Counted from the stretch's first letter, positions 26,130-36,348 are shown. The stretch: 64,000 nucleotides of DNA from Kangiella spongicola (GCF_003194565.2 NZ_QICH01000003.1:62001-126000), one strand, 5' to 3'. Notes: a model not told the origin generated them from the sequence alone. A program made the numbers and translations.

Positions 26130-27224
26130 ATGACAGTGAAGAAAATTTCGACCAAGATCCACAAATGGCTGGGCATTGCGCTCAGCCTTTGGCTTTTTTT
26201 GGTGACGTTAACAGGCACCATACTCCTTTATAAAAACGATCTTCTCAAAATACAGTATCCGCAGTTAAAGCAGCAGGTAAAAGCTAATCAGCATCAGGCC
26301 CTTCGAGTGCTGCAATCTGGCGCTTTGTCAGAGCAGGAGCGCTATGCTTTTGTACCGACGGATTTGCATCCTTGGATTGAGTCAATAGACGATAATAGAG
26401 GTCGGCTGTATTACTCCCCAGAAGGCGAATTACTGCTGCACCGGCCGAGGTATGGCGACTGGCTCAGTTGGTTTGTAGAGTTTCATCACCATCTTTTGCT
26501 AGATGGCTTTGGCGAAGAGCTACAGGGTATCCTTGGACTTTTGGCGCTGATTGTGATGATTACTGGGCTAATTAAGTGGTGGCCTAAAGGTCGTTTTAAG
26601 AAACGTGACATTGCCATCACCTTATCTCGCCCGACTAAAAAGAAATGGGGGCAAACCCTTTGGCAATCGCATCGGAGCTTAAGTGTGGTCTTGTTTGTAC
26701 CTATGCTGCTGTTAGTGCTTACAGGTATTGGAATGATATATAGCACTAGCTTTAATACTGGGCTGAATTTCTTATTCCCGCAAAAGCCTGAGGAGATTGT
26801 TGATTATCAAGGCTTGCTTGAAGAGCAGCATAAGAGGGCGGAACAGTTGCCGACTGATTGGTTTACTCGTGTTAAAGAAATGCAACGACTATTACCTGAC
26901 GCTCAAACCATTATGCTGTACCTCGATAGGGACAGTCTGCGCTTAAAACAGCCCGAAGAGTGGCACCCAAACGGTCGAAGCTTTATCAAATTTGTTCCTG
27001 GCACCAGCAAAATTTCAGAGGTAGTCGATTATCGAAACCAAACTGTAGGCACTAAGTTATCCCACAAGATTTACCCGCTTCATATAGGTGAAGTTGGCGG
27101 TTGGGCTTATTTTTCACTTGTGGTTATAAGTGGAATATCCCTAATTTGGATCTGTATTAGTGGTATTTGGTTTTGGGTTTGGTGCAGAAATAAAAAGAAA
27201 CGTGGAAAGGCCAAGAGAAAATAG
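26130..27224 (+). CDS. PepSY-associated membrane protein (PiuB-like)
   Basis: A 364-residue inner-membrane protein with four helices: the first near residues 13-33 (LGIALSLWLFLVTLTGTILLYKN in part), then about 134-150, 187-208 and 327-352. The motif EFHHHLLLDGFGEELQGILG is typical of the PepSY_TM family. Such proteins pair with siderophore receptors and probably reduce or release iron in the periplasm. It follows the receptor gene by 20 bases, so the two form an operon under the same Fur-like box. Confidence 0.88.
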   Translation: MTVKKISTKIHKWLGIALSLWLFLVTLTGTILLYKNDLLKIQYPQLKQQVKANQHQALRVLQSGALSEQERYAFVPTDLHPWIESIDDNRGRLYYSPEGELLLHRPRYGDWLSWFVEFHHHLLLDGFGEELQGILGLLALIVMITGLIKWWPKGRFKKRDIAITLSRPTKKKWGQTLWQSHRSLSVVLFVPMLLLVLTGIGMIYSTSFNTGLNFLFPQKPEEIVDYQGLLEEQHKRAEQLPTDWFTRVKEMQRLLPDAQTIMLYLDRDSLRLKQPEEWHPNGRSFIKFVPGTSKISEVVDYRNQTVGTKLSHKIYPLHIGEVGGWAYFSLVVISGISLIWICISGIWFWVWCRNKKKRGKAKRK

Positions 27225-27428
27225 TATCAATTTGTATCAACTCTTACGTTATAAACTAATCCGAAACAATGCAAAAATAATATTTATTTAGGGTATCAAT
27301 GCAGGAATGAATTAGAAAGTTTGAACCGTTAGACATATTTTGAAAAAAGTCACTTTTTCACAAGAAAATATTAATGGTTGCAGTATCATTGGCGACGTAA
27401 AGCGACAGTGTTCAGTTAGGATGAAACT

Positions 27429-28022
27429 ATGGAAGACACAATAATTAAAGAAGTAGCATCAGCTTGTGATATTACGTTAGTTGAAATGTTAGCAACGAAA
27501 ATTTGGCAGGAGCATTACCCTCAAATTATTGGTAGAGAGCAGGTGGACTATATGCTCGCTAAATATCAATCGACCCCAGCAATAAAACGACAAATTAAAG
27601 ATGGTGCAAGCTATTATCTACTTTTTGATAATAATCACCCAGTGGGTTACTTTAGTTACCACTTTGAAAAAGATGCATTATTTTTAAGCAAAATCTATGT
27701 TATCAAAGAAGTTCGTGGTAATGGTGTTGGCGCTAAAGCGATGGAAACTATCGCATCAAAAGCGTTAGAGCAATCTGTCGACAAGATACGTTTAGCCGTA
27801 AACAAGTTCAATTCTGAAACACTTGAAGTTTATAAAAGGCTAGGTTTCAAGACGGTTGATAGTGTTGAAAAGGACATTGGAGCTGGCTTCATTATGGATG
27901 ATTATATAATGGAAAAGCCTCTAACAGGCTCTGTTGCTCTTGGTGACAATGATAGTCTAGAGCAACCAGGAAGCGAAAGGGTTTTAACCCCAGCCGCTAC
28001 TCGCCAAGGGCAAGTGGCCTAA
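27429..28022 (+). CDS. GNAT family N-acetyltransferase
   Basis: A 197-residue acetyltransferase. The acetyl-CoA binding motif A reads LSKIYVIKEVRGNGVGAKAME (about residues 92-112), with the later motif B as EVYKRLGFKTVDSVEKDIG. The substrate is unknown. The final 35 residues are hydrophilic and look less conserved. A long intergenic lead of about 200 bases precedes it and a strong terminator follows. Confidence 0.87.
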   Translation: MEDTIIKEVASACDITLVEMLATKIWQEHYPQIIGREQVDYMLAKYQSTPAIKRQIKDGASYYLLFDNNHPVGYFSYHFEKDALFLSKIYVIKEVRGNGVGAKAMETIASKALEQSVDKIRLAVNKFNSETLEVYKRLGFKTVDSVEKDIGAGFIMDDYIMEKPLTGSVALGDNDSLEQPGSERVLTPAATRQGQVA

Positions 28023-28034
28023 ATGCAAAAGTAA

Positions 28035-28068
28035 GCAAAAAAGCGGTTTATTTAAACCGCTTTTTTGC
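28035..28068. terminator. Bidirectional intrinsic terminator
   Basis: An almost perfect long stem (AAAAAAGCGGTTTA with TAAACCGCTTTTTT) between the acetyltransferase and the converging gamma-glutamyltransferase gene. T-runs occur on both strands. Confidence 0.92.
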
Positions 28069-28088
28069 TGGGTGAAACTTGGCTAACT

Positions 28089-29813
28089 TTAATAGCCCGC
28101 GGCTTGTCCATCTTTGCGTGATTCAGAGGCGCCTCGATAAACACCTTCTTCGTGATCGCGTAAAATAGCCTGATAGCCGCCGAATCCGCCATTACCGAAT
28201 CTAACCTCGTGTCCTTTCTGCTGTAACTCCCTCAACACTTTGGTTGATACACCAGACTCGATTTCAACATAACCACCATCGGTTAAATACTTCGCTTGGC
28301 TTTCGGTTGGCTCGGTCGAGCCCATGTGCTGCCAGCGTGTAGCGTCGCCCGCTTCTTGTAAATTCATACCGTAATCAATCATGTTGACAAGAATTTGTAC
28401 GTGGCCTTGAGGTTGCATAGCCCCGCCCATGACTCCGTAGCTCATATAAGGCTTACCATCTTTAGTAACGAATGCCGGTATAATTGTATGGAAAGGGCGT
28501 TTTCCTGGCTCGTAAACATTGGCGTGAGTTTTATCCATCGAAAAGAGCTGACCTCTATCCTGGAAAACAAAGCCCAATCCAGGAACCACAACGCCAGAAC
28601 CCATACCCCGATAGTTGCTTTGAATTAAAGAGACCATATTGCCGTCTTTGTCAGCTGTGGTTAAATAAATGGTATCGCCTTCGGTCAGATTAGGGTTACC
28701 GGCCTGTACCGTTTTTGCAGCACGTTCGCCGATTAACTCAGCGCGCTCTTTGCCATATTCTTCTGAAATCAGCTGTTCTATTGGCTGTTTCGAAAAGTCC
28801 ATATCAGCATAAAACTTAGCACGATCTTCAAAAGCCAGTTTTTTCGCTTCGACCATAGTGTGTAAGCTCTCAGTCGAGTTATAACCCATCTCAGCTAAGT
28901 CAAAGTTTTTTAATATTTGTAGCATTTGTAGTGCTGCGATGCCTTGGCCGTTCGGTGGTAATTCCCACAAAGTATGGCCTTTGTATTTAACACCCAAAGG
29001 CTCAACCCAGTTTGAACGGTGTTCGGCTAAGTCTTCATAACGTAGGTAGCCGCCATTGGCCTTCATAAATTCATCAATTTTCTTGGCGATTTCACCTTGA
29101 TAGAAAGCGTAACGACCATTTTTCGCGAGAAGTTTGTAGGTGTTGGCGAGCTCTGGGTTCTTGAACATCTGTCCTTCGCGAGGCGCTTTACCATCAATAG
29201 TGAAGGTTTCTTTAAAGCTACCAGGCTGCGGGCTTAATCGAGGGACGCTTCTATCCCAATAGTAGGCAATCAATTCAGAAACCGGAAAGCCATTCTCAGC
29301 ATAATCGATCGCCGGCTGTAGGATTTTGTCCATTGGCATTTTGCCGAATTTACGGTGCAGCTCAAACCAGCCATCAACCGCACCGGGTACGGAAATTGGT
29401 AGCATTCCATAAGGTGGCAAATCCTCGCGCCCCAAGGCTTTCAGTTCTTGCTCCAGCTTTTCATAGGTTAGAGCTTTCGGCGAGCGCCCAGAAGCATTCA
29501 AACCATAAAGTCGCTGTGTCTTTTCGTGCCATAAAATCGCGTATAAATCGCCGCCGATGCCACTGCCGGTAGGTTCCATCAAACCTAAAGCCGCATTCGC
29601 CGCAATCGCCGCATCTATGGCGTTACCACCATTTTTCATAACGTCTAAGGCGATTTGCGTAGCTAATGGTTGGCTGGTGGCTGCCATAGCGTTTGGCGCT
29701 ATAACTTCCGAACGAGTTGCGTGCATCTCGCCAGTGACGCGATCAGCAGCCTCTGTGGCAGTTCCGAACAGTAGCGTACTGAGCAGCGCATATTTAATAG
29801 ATTTTAATATCAT
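28089..29813 (-). CDS. ggt: Gamma-glutamyltransferase
   Basis: A 574-residue periplasmic N-terminal-nucleophile hydrolase that cleaves gamma-glutamyl bonds, chiefly in glutathione. A signal peptide (residues 1-22) is followed by the large subunit start (GGNAIDAAIAANAALG) and EPTGSGIGGD. By alignment to the E. coli TTHYSVVDKDG site, the nucleophile and autocleavage point is Thr381 in DTIYLTTADKDG, where the usual second Thr and His are Ile and Tyr. The later glycine-rich GVMGGAMQPQGHVQI is conserved. Maturation into two subunits is expected. Confidence 0.92.
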   Translation of the reverse strand: MILKSIKYALLSTLLFGTATEAADRVTGEMHATRSEVIAPNAMAATSQPLATQIALDVMKNGGNAIDAAIAANAALGLMEPTGSGIGGDLYAILWHEKTQRLYGLNASGRSPKALTYEKLEQELKALGREDLPPYGMLPISVPGAVDGWFELHRKFGKMPMDKILQPAIDYAENGFPVSELIAYYWDRSVPRLSPQPGSFKETFTIDGKAPREGQMFKNPELANTYKLLAKNGRYAFYQGEIAKKIDEFMKANGGYLRYEDLAEHRSNWVEPLGVKYKGHTLWELPPNGQGIAALQMLQILKNFDLAEMGYNSTESLHTMVEAKKLAFEDRAKFYADMDFSKQPIEQLISEEYGKERAELIGERAAKTVQAGNPNLTEGDTIYLTTADKDGNMVSLIQSNYRGMGSGVVVPGLGFVFQDRGQLFSMDKTHANVYEPGKRPFHTIIPAFVTKDGKPYMSYGVMGGAMQPQGHVQILVNMIDYGMNLQEAGDATRWQHMGSTEPTESQAKYLTDGGYVEIESGVSTKVLRELQQKGHEVRFGNGGFGGYQAILRDHEEGVYRGASESRKDGQAAGY

Positions 29814-30054
29814 TGATTTCCCCAGATGGTTTTATATGGGTTGATAATAAACGCTGTGACAGACAAGTAAAAGCTTTGTAAGAATGTAATATGCTAACCA
29901 TTGCTGATGGTTTTCTGGAAACAGTGCATGTGTAAGAAAACTCAAGGGGGAAACCAAGTTGCACAGGCACTAGACAATTATCCAAGAAAAATTGATTTCC
30001 TTGGCCGTTGAAAGTGGGCTGCTAACGTATCGCTTAACGTTAGCGTCCTAATGT

Positions 30055-30591
30055 TTAATGCATACGTTGCATGATCTTTAAGGGTATCGTCGTTTCGGCG
30101 TCACTGCTTAATAGAGTCAGTTCGGGATGACGACTGGCCATGACTTGCTTAATTTGAGCTTCCTCGGCGAGGGTTAAGTCGATAAGCAATAAGTATTTAC
30201 CTTCATCAACTAAATGGTAAAACTGCTTCAGGGTGTGGTTTTTCGACTGCAATCCGACAAAAGCGCCAAACCAAGTTCCAAAAGCGGTGAGCAGGACAAA
30301 TGTCGCTAAAATACCAAATACTTGGTAGTCACTACCGAATAAGTCTGTCGCTAAAAATACTGTAGCGAGGACGATAGCTGCTAAAAAGCCCCAAATAGCA
30401 CCTTTGCTCGCACCATTGAGAATATCGGTTTTGTACCAATAATTTGCTGCGTTAAGGCCACGGCGAAGAACCCGCCCTTGTTTTTTGGCAATGACGTGAA
30501 GGTGATCGTCTGCAACACCAGTCATTCGGAGATCCTCGTAGGTATTCTCCAATTCATTGAGATGATCGGCCTGATAGAGTAAACGTGACAT
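30055..30591 (-). CDS. Hypothetical membrane protein with flanking soluble domains
   Basis: A 178-residue protein. Residues 1-50 are a charged soluble region starting LYQADHLNELENTYEDLR. Two membrane helices lie at about 66-85 and 92-114 with a short turn between, and the rest is soluble (LIDLTLAEEAQIKQVM). The arrangement, an N-terminal ferredoxin-like domain followed by a glycine-rich hairpin, recalls DUF1269-like or general-stress membrane proteins, but I cannot name it. Strong AGGAGG-like sequence upstream supports the start. Confidence 0.65.
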   Translation of the reverse strand: MSRLLYQADHLNELENTYEDLRMTGVADDHLHVIAKKQGRVLRRGLNAANYWYKTDILNGASKGAIWGFLAAIVLATVFLATDLFGSDYQVFGILATFVLLTAFGTWFGAFVGLQSKNHTLKQFYHLVDEGKYLLLIDLTLAEEAQIKQVMASRHPELTLLSSDAETTIPLKIMQRMH

Positions 30592-30839
30592 ACAAACCTC
30601 CTATTTTGTCTAAGAGACCATTTCACTATAACAAAGGAGAGTGCTGAATTCCGTGAACTCAGGACAGCGTAATTAATCGTCATGCTGCCAAGTTTAGAGC
30701 TTTTTCTGCTACTTCTGATATTGCCTAAATCTATGAGATGATTGACTTTTTATATGTCGAAAGTGCTTTATATATTCTACCGGTGGACTATGATTGCTGA
30801 CACGCAAGGTAACGATTGATCTTAAGCTAGGGCTATTCT

Positions 30840-32096
30840 ATGACTAAACAAAAAGCAGTATGGGTTCTCACCAGTGTGATGTTGCTTTCGGTGTTAGGTA
30901 CTGCGGGAATAGCCTTACCATATCCAGTTCTAGCGCCATACTTCTTAGACTCACCGCCCAACGATCTCACTCACTTTATGGGCATCCACCCCAAAATCCT
31001 ACTCGGCTTTTCACTGGCTTTTTATCCTCTAGGGCTACTTATTGGCAATATCTTTGTTGGCGCCTTGTCGGACAGCTATGGTCGCCGCAAGGTTTTACTG
31101 ATTACTTTGTTAGGAAGCACCGTCGGGTATCTGTTCACTGCGCTTGCGATTTACTACGAATCTTTTATCGCCTTTAGTTTAGCCAGGTTGCTGACTGGCG
31201 TGTGTGAAGGGAATATGTCGATTGCGCGAGCGATTGCCGCTGAGCTACACCCCCATATAGAGCGAACTAAAGCGATTTCGATGTCTTATGCGGCTAACTA
31301 TGCTGGCTGGATGATTGGACCTATCGCTGGAGGCTTCTTGGTGGTTTATGGCGTGGCTTCGGTGTTTTTAATCGCCGCCGCGGGAATTGCCGTGGCGCTC
31401 GTGTTGGTGTTTTTAACCATCGAGCGAAGTCAAGAAGCGAAAGACACCAGTATGCTGCGTTTCTGGACTGTGATCCGTCGAAATAACTCATTAACGCTAC
31501 TCAAAGACAAAAATATATTACCCATCTTCTGGTTCTACTTTTTGTACACCATGGGCTTAAACGCTTTTTATGATTTTTACCCCGTGTGGTTTGTCGATTA
31601 TCTTGATGAAGGCAGTAAAACCATAGCCTGGGCGACGGTCGCTTTAACCGCCTGCATGATTATTGTTAGCAGTTTTTTTGTCGATAAATTGAATGCTCGA
31701 TATGGCGAAATTAAGCTAATCATCGTCGGCTCAAGCTTATTATGCCTATCTTTTATTGGTCAGCCGTTTATTGAAATGGAGCTGGTTTATATCGTTTTCG
31801 CGACTATTGGCGTCTTTATCGCCATCGCCAACGGTATGGTACCGACCTATTTATCAAAATATTTTGGCCATTTAGGGCAGGGCAAAGTTATGGGGCTGCA
31901 AACAACCACATTTTGTGTGGCGAATGTGTTGGTCGCGAGCTTAGGCGGGCCATTGAGTATTCTTAGCTCGCGCTGGGTGATTTTAGCGGGTGCTGGACTG
32001 GTTTTCCTTTCTATATTAGTCATGATCAAAACGCGCAAGCGCCAACAAGCGATGATCGATAAGCATACAGAAGAGCAAGAAACCTTGGCGCTATAG
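30840..32096 (+). CDS. MFS transporter
   Basis: A 418-residue major facilitator with about twelve hydrophobic segments. The loop 2-3 signature is GALSDSYGRRKVLL, near residue 75, and RLLTGVCEGNMSIARA lies in helix 4-5. The motif-C-like GWMIGPIAGG in helix 5 suggests a drug/metabolite-proton antiporter. The substrate is unknown. The C-terminal tail is short and basic. No regulator lies beside it. Confidence 0.87.
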   Translation: MTKQKAVWVLTSVMLLSVLGTAGIALPYPVLAPYFLDSPPNDLTHFMGIHPKILLGFSLAFYPLGLLIGNIFVGALSDSYGRRKVLLITLLGSTVGYLFTALAIYYESFIAFSLARLLTGVCEGNMSIARAIAAELHPHIERTKAISMSYAANYAGWMIGPIAGGFLVVYGVASVFLIAAAGIAVALVLVFLTIERSQEAKDTSMLRFWTVIRRNNSLTLLKDKNILPIFWFYFLYTMGLNAFYDFYPVWFVDYLDEGSKTIAWATVALTACMIIVSSFFVDKLNARYGEIKLIIVGSSLLCLSFIGQPFIEMELVYIVFATIGVFIAIANGMVPTYLSKYFGHLGQGKVMGLQTTTFCVANVLVASLGGPLSILSSRWVILAGAGLVFLSILVMIKTRKRQQAMIDKHTEEQETLAL

Positions 32097-32290
32097 CTTT
32101 CTGTTAACCCTCTGATTATATTGGACTTTATTGCCGAATCAGGGGCGCGTTTGCCACTAGAGGTTTAACTTTGTTGAAAATTGTTACACTTTTGGAGCTT
32201 GTAAGCTCTGGTCTGTCTTGCCTATTAGGTATAGACCACGTATAAAAGATCAGTTGCAAGTATTAATACTAGAACTATAGGTAGATAGAT

Positions 32291-34525
32291 ATGAAAAAAT
32301 TGACTATTGGGGCAGCTATTGTATCGGCAGTTTTGGCCGTTGGCTGTGGTGATGATTCAGCAAAAGACGCTGGCGTAGCAGAGACTAAGCCTGCACAGAC
32401 GGATCAAGCACAAATGAATAATAATGATGGTGCTAAAGATTCGAAAGATTCAGCTAGCACAGGTGGTAACCCGTTCTTTGAACAGTGGGATACGCCGTTT
32501 GGTATGCCGCCTTTCGATAAAATCAAAGATGAGCATTATGGCCCAGCGTTTGAGAAAGCGATTGCAGAAGCACGCGCTGAAATGGACGCTATTGCTAATA
32601 ACCCAGAAGCACCGACGTTCGAGAACACTATCGAAGCAATGGAATACAGCGGTAAGTTGTTAACCAAAGTTTCTAGCGTATTCTTTAACCTGACTTCAGC
32701 CAACACCAATCCTAAGCTACAAGAAATTCAAAAAGACGTTGGCCCAAAACTATCGGCTTTCCGCGACGATATTAGCTTAAATCCAAAGTTATTCGAGCGT
32801 GTTGAAGCGGTTTACCAGCAACGTAACGAGCTTGGTTTGCGCGAAGATCAGATGCGTCTATTAGAAGATAACTACAAGTCGTTCGTGCGTGGTGGCGCTA
32901 AGTTAAACGAAGAGCAAAAACAGCAGCTACGAGACTTTAACAAAGAAATGACGGAATTGGCGCTAGCTTTCTCAGAGAACGTATTGGCTGAGACCAATAA
33001 CTGGGAAATGGTGATCGACAACGAAGAAGACCTCGCTGGCTTGCCACAAGGCTTAATCGACGCTGCCGCTGATACAGCGAAAAAGCGCGGCCACGAAGGC
33101 AAGTGGGTTTTCACCACACACCGCCCAAGTAAAACACCTTTCTTGATGTACTCTGAAAAGCCAGAGTTACGCGCAAAGATGTATCATGGCTATACTCACC
33201 GTGGTGATAACGACAACGCCAATGACAACAAAGAAATTGCTGCTAAGCTAGCCAAGCTACGCGCTAAGAAAGCACAATTACTAGGCTATAACACGCATGC
33301 TGACTTCGTTTTAGAAGAACGCACTGCGAAGAACGCCGAAAACGTTTATGAGCTATTAAATCAAGTATGGCCAGCTGCTCTAGAGCAAGCAAAAGCTGAG
33401 CGTGCTTTGATGCAAGAGCAAATCGAAAAAGAAGGTAAAGACTTCAAACTTAAAGCTTCAGACTGGCGCTATTATGCGGCGAAAGTTCGTAACGAAAAAT
33501 ACGCCCTAGACGAAGAAGCCGTTAAGCCATACTTCTCGCTAGAAAGCACATTACAAGGTGTGTTCTACACAGCGAACCGTTTATTTGGCATGAACTTCAA
33601 AGAACGCTTTGACCTGCCTAAATACCACGACGATGTTCGTACATTCGAAGTGACGGATAATGATGGTGAGCTAATTGGCATCTTCTTAACCGACCACTAT
33701 GTACGCGACGGTAAGCGTGGTGGTGCTTGGATGAACTCATACCGTAAGCAGTTCGTAACAGAAGACGGCGAGTTTGTTAAACCAATCATCGTAAACGTAT
33801 TGAACTACCCACGTCCGGTAGGCGACGAGCCAACGTTATTAACGTTTGACCAAGCGAGCACTTTGTTCCATGAATTTGGTCACGCGGCACACGGCTTACT
33901 GTCTGATGGCGTCTATCCTTCACAAACCGGTACTTCAGTTCCTCGTGATTTCGTAGAATTCCCATCGCAGGTGCTTGAAAACTGGATGTTAGAGCCGGAA
34001 GTATTAGCGCAATTTGCTAAGCATTACAAAACAGGCGAAGTGATCCCACAAGAACTTATCGACAAGATCCAAGCGGCTTCTAAGTTTAATCAAGGCTTCG
34101 CCACTACTGAGTACATGGCGGCGGCATTGCTTGATATGGCATGGCACACGCTTGACGGTAAAGAGCTTAAAGACGCTAACGCCTTCGAGAAAGCAACTTT
34201 GGACAAGCTTGGTTTGATTCCTGAAATCGCACCTCGCTACCGCACAACTTACTTCAACCACATCTTCTCAAGCGCGAGTGGTGGTTATTCAGCGGGCTAC
34301 TACAGCTACATCTGGTCTGAAATTTTCGCTGCCGACGCTTACCAAGCGTTCCGTGAAAACGGCATCTTCGACAAAGAAACTGCCAAAAAGTACAAAAAGT
34401 ACATCTTATCGTCAGGCGGTACACAAGATCCGATCGAGTTATACAAGAAGTTCCGTGGTAAAGAAGCTGATCCAAAATACTTAATGATCAGCCGTGGATT
34501 AATCGAAGCTGACGAAAGTAAGTAG
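32291..34525 (+). CDS. M3 family metallopeptidase lipoprotein (Dcp/OpdA-like)
   Basis: A 744-residue zinc peptidase of the thimet-oligopeptidase family, anchored as a lipoprotein (lipobox AVGC near residue 19, then GDDS). A low-complexity linker (residues 25-60) leads to the catalytic chain. The zinc site HEFGHAAHG begins at His527 and is followed by the downstream Glu in EFPSQVLENW. Relatives such as Dcp remove C-terminal dipeptides and OpdA degrades short peptides; lipid anchoring places this one in the envelope, likely for peptide scavenging. A terminator follows. Confidence 0.92.
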   Translation: MKKLTIGAAIVSAVLAVGCGDDSAKDAGVAETKPAQTDQAQMNNNDGAKDSKDSASTGGNPFFEQWDTPFGMPPFDKIKDEHYGPAFEKAIAEARAEMDAIANNPEAPTFENTIEAMEYSGKLLTKVSSVFFNLTSANTNPKLQEIQKDVGPKLSAFRDDISLNPKLFERVEAVYQQRNELGLREDQMRLLEDNYKSFVRGGAKLNEEQKQQLRDFNKEMTELALAFSENVLAETNNWEMVIDNEEDLAGLPQGLIDAAADTAKKRGHEGKWVFTTHRPSKTPFLMYSEKPELRAKMYHGYTHRGDNDNANDNKEIAAKLAKLRAKKAQLLGYNTHADFVLEERTAKNAENVYELLNQVWPAALEQAKAERALMQEQIEKEGKDFKLKASDWRYYAAKVRNEKYALDEEAVKPYFSLESTLQGVFYTANRLFGMNFKERFDLPKYHDDVRTFEVTDNDGELIGIFLTDHYVRDGKRGGAWMNSYRKQFVTEDGEFVKPIIVNVLNYPRPVGDEPTLLTFDQASTLFHEFGHAAHGLLSDGVYPSQTGTSVPRDFVEFPSQVLENWMLEPEVLAQFAKHYKTGEVIPQELIDKIQAASKFNQGFATTEYMAAALLDMAWHTLDGKELKDANAFEKATLDKLGLIPEIAPRYRTTYFNHIFSSASGGYSAGYYSYIWSEIFAADAYQAFRENGIFDKETAKKYKKYILSSGGTQDPIELYKKFRGKEADPKYLMISRGLIEADESK

Positions 34526-34560
34526 TAAGCTAAGATAATCAAACCGTCATTTGATGGTCT

Positions 34561-34587
34561 AAAGCCGCCCTAGGGCGGCTTTTTTTT
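34561..34587 (+). terminator. Intrinsic terminator
   Basis: AAAGCCGCCC, TA loop, GGGCGGCTTT and a long T-run, 36 bases after the M3 peptidase gene. Confidence 0.93.
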
Positions 34588-34866
34588 ACTTTCATGTAAT
34601 TCCTCGTTAAAGTCATTTTTGCATCGCAGCGAGGCTTAAAGGGGCATTTGAGAGGGTTTTAGAGTAAGAACTGAGAGCTTGAACACGCTTTTTTGAGGTT
34701 TTGATTGGCACTTACCTCATTTTCATCTCATATTTGCATTCTATTAGTTTTACTTATCCTAATGGTTAGTAAATGTCCTGTGAATTTGTCTTATAATTGT
34801 AACATTCAAGTCTTATAATAGGCTCCAAGTTAAACATTCACGGTCTTAATCTAATAGGAGATGGTT

Positions 34867-34947
34867 ATGAGTGAACATATCGAAAGTGCATTAGTAGCTA
34901 TTATAGCTGTAGTTTTGGTATCGGCGCTAGTCGTTACGTTTTTCTAA
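34867..34947 (+). CDS. Very small single-helix membrane peptide
   Basis: A 26-residue open frame, MSEHIESALVAIIAVVLVSALVVTFF, given here in outline: a polar six-residue N-terminus then one uninterrupted hydrophobic helix. TAGGAG (34855-34860) sits six bases before ATG 34867, which is better spaced than the in-frame ATG at 34861. Two TATAAT strings lie 50-75 bases upstream and a clear terminator follows 50 bases downstream, so it looks like an independent transcription unit. The rest of the 34588-35094 gap shows nothing else. Function is unknown. Confidence 0.6.
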   Translation: MSEHIESALVAIIAVVLVSALVVTFF

Positions 34948-34997
34948 AAGTTATCTAAAAAAGTCGTTTCATTAGGTATTACCCCAAAATACCCCAG

Positions 34998-35034
34998 CCC
35001 GAACGTCACCCCCATCACGGCGTTCGGGTTTTTT
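34998..35034 (+). terminator. Intrinsic terminator after the small membrane peptide
   Basis: CCCGAACG (34998-35005) pairs with CGTTCGGG (35021-35028), followed by six T residues. Confidence 0.85.
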
Positions 35035-35094
35035 ATTGGCTTTAATTTGGCCCTTCGTTACAATCATTTCATCGTTTTTTAACTGTCACCCACC

Positions 35095-36276
35095 TTGTCA
35101 GATTATATTCGTTTAAAACCGGTTGTTGAGCTTAGCGAAATTCCTGTTACAGCATGGAATGGACTTTTAAAAGCTTTACCCGAAGACCAGCAAGATCATC
35201 CTTTTATTCAATATGAATTTCTTAAGACGTTAGAATCGACTCGGTCGGTTTGTGTTGAGTCCGGCTGGCAACCTTGTCATTTAGCTTTTTATCAAGGCGA
35301 CGATCTAGTTGCTGTGTTGCCTAATTACATCAAAGGCCACTCTTATGGCGAATATGTGTTTGATTGGGCTTGGGCGGACGCTTATCAGCGACATGGCCTA
35401 GATTATTACCCTAAGGCGCTTACAGCGGTACCGATGACGCCAGTTACTGGGCCTCGTTTATTAAGTCGCTTAGCGCCTGAAAACACGCCTGCTTTGATTG
35501 ATGCGGCCTGTCGCTGGGTGGAGCAAAGCGGTATGAGTAGTTGGCACCTTAATTTCTTAACACACGCAGTCTGTGACTCTATTGCGACTGAATCGTTGCA
35601 GTCTGACTCTTTTCTACGCCGCCAGGATATTCAGTTTCATTGGCACAACCATGATTATTCAGACTTTGCGGATTTTCTAGCCTCGCTTAAGGCGAAGAAG
35701 CGTAAAAATATCGTTCGTGAGCGTAAGCCTTTTTTAGAAGAGGATAGCGGCTGGACTTTTGAATGGCTCGATGGCGAAAGTGCGACAGCCGAGGATTGGC
35801 AACTATTCGATAAGATGTACCGCAACACTTTCGATAAAAAAGGGGGCTGGGCCCAGCTATCCAACGATTTCTTTAGGGCTTGTGCGGAATCGATGCCTAA
35901 GCAAACCTTATTATTATTCGCTAAACACCAAGGTAAGCCTATTGCCGGGGCTTTTTTCATGCGCTCAGAGTCTAGGCTTTATGGGCGCTACTGGGGCTGT
36001 TTTGAGGAAGTTGAGTTCTTACACTTTGAAACCTGTTATTACCAAGGCATTGAATACGCGATTAAAGAAGGTTTGCAGGTGTTTGAGCCAGGTGCACAAG
36101 GCGAGCATAAGCTCGCGCGCGGCTTTATGCCGGTGTTTACCCATTCGTTGCATTATGTCTGTCGCCCCGAATTCCGCGAGGCTATCACCGACGCTGTAAA
36201 TCGTGAAAACGATTGGCTGGATTTGCGTTGCATTGACTACTTAGCACACAGCCCCTACAAGCAAAGACATGACTAA
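35095..36276 (+). CDS. FemAB-like / PF04339 acyltransferase-fold protein
   Basis: A 393-residue member of the former DUF482 family, with the GNAT-like fold of Fem peptidyltransferases. Landmarks are DHPFIQYEFLKTLESTRSV near the N-terminus, KAKKRKNIVRERKPF in the middle, GAFFMRSESRLYGRYWG and the late FEPGAQGEHKLARGF. TTG 35095 is the likely start: an in-frame stop lies at 35080 and only a CTG offers an alternative. The substrate is unknown. Confidence 0.82.
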   Translation: MSDYIRLKPVVELSEIPVTAWNGLLKALPEDQQDHPFIQYEFLKTLESTRSVCVESGWQPCHLAFYQGDDLVAVLPNYIKGHSYGEYVFDWAWADAYQRHGLDYYPKALTAVPMTPVTGPRLLSRLAPENTPALIDAACRWVEQSGMSSWHLNFLTHAVCDSIATESLQSDSFLRRQDIQFHWHNHDYSDFADFLASLKAKKRKNIVRERKPFLEEDSGWTFEWLDGESATAEDWQLFDKMYRNTFDKKGGWAQLSNDFFRACAESMPKQTLLLFAKHQGKPIAGAFFMRSESRLYGRYWGCFEEVEFLHFETCYYQGIEYAIKEGLQVFEPGAQGEHKLARGFMPVFTHSLHYVCRPEFREAITDAVNRENDWLDLRCIDYLAHSPYKQRHD

Positions 36277-36348
36277 ATTTTACTAGGATTGCTGGGTGGG
36301 GCGTTATAGACTGAGTATTATCAATGCGTTAGTACATAGGAGTCACCC

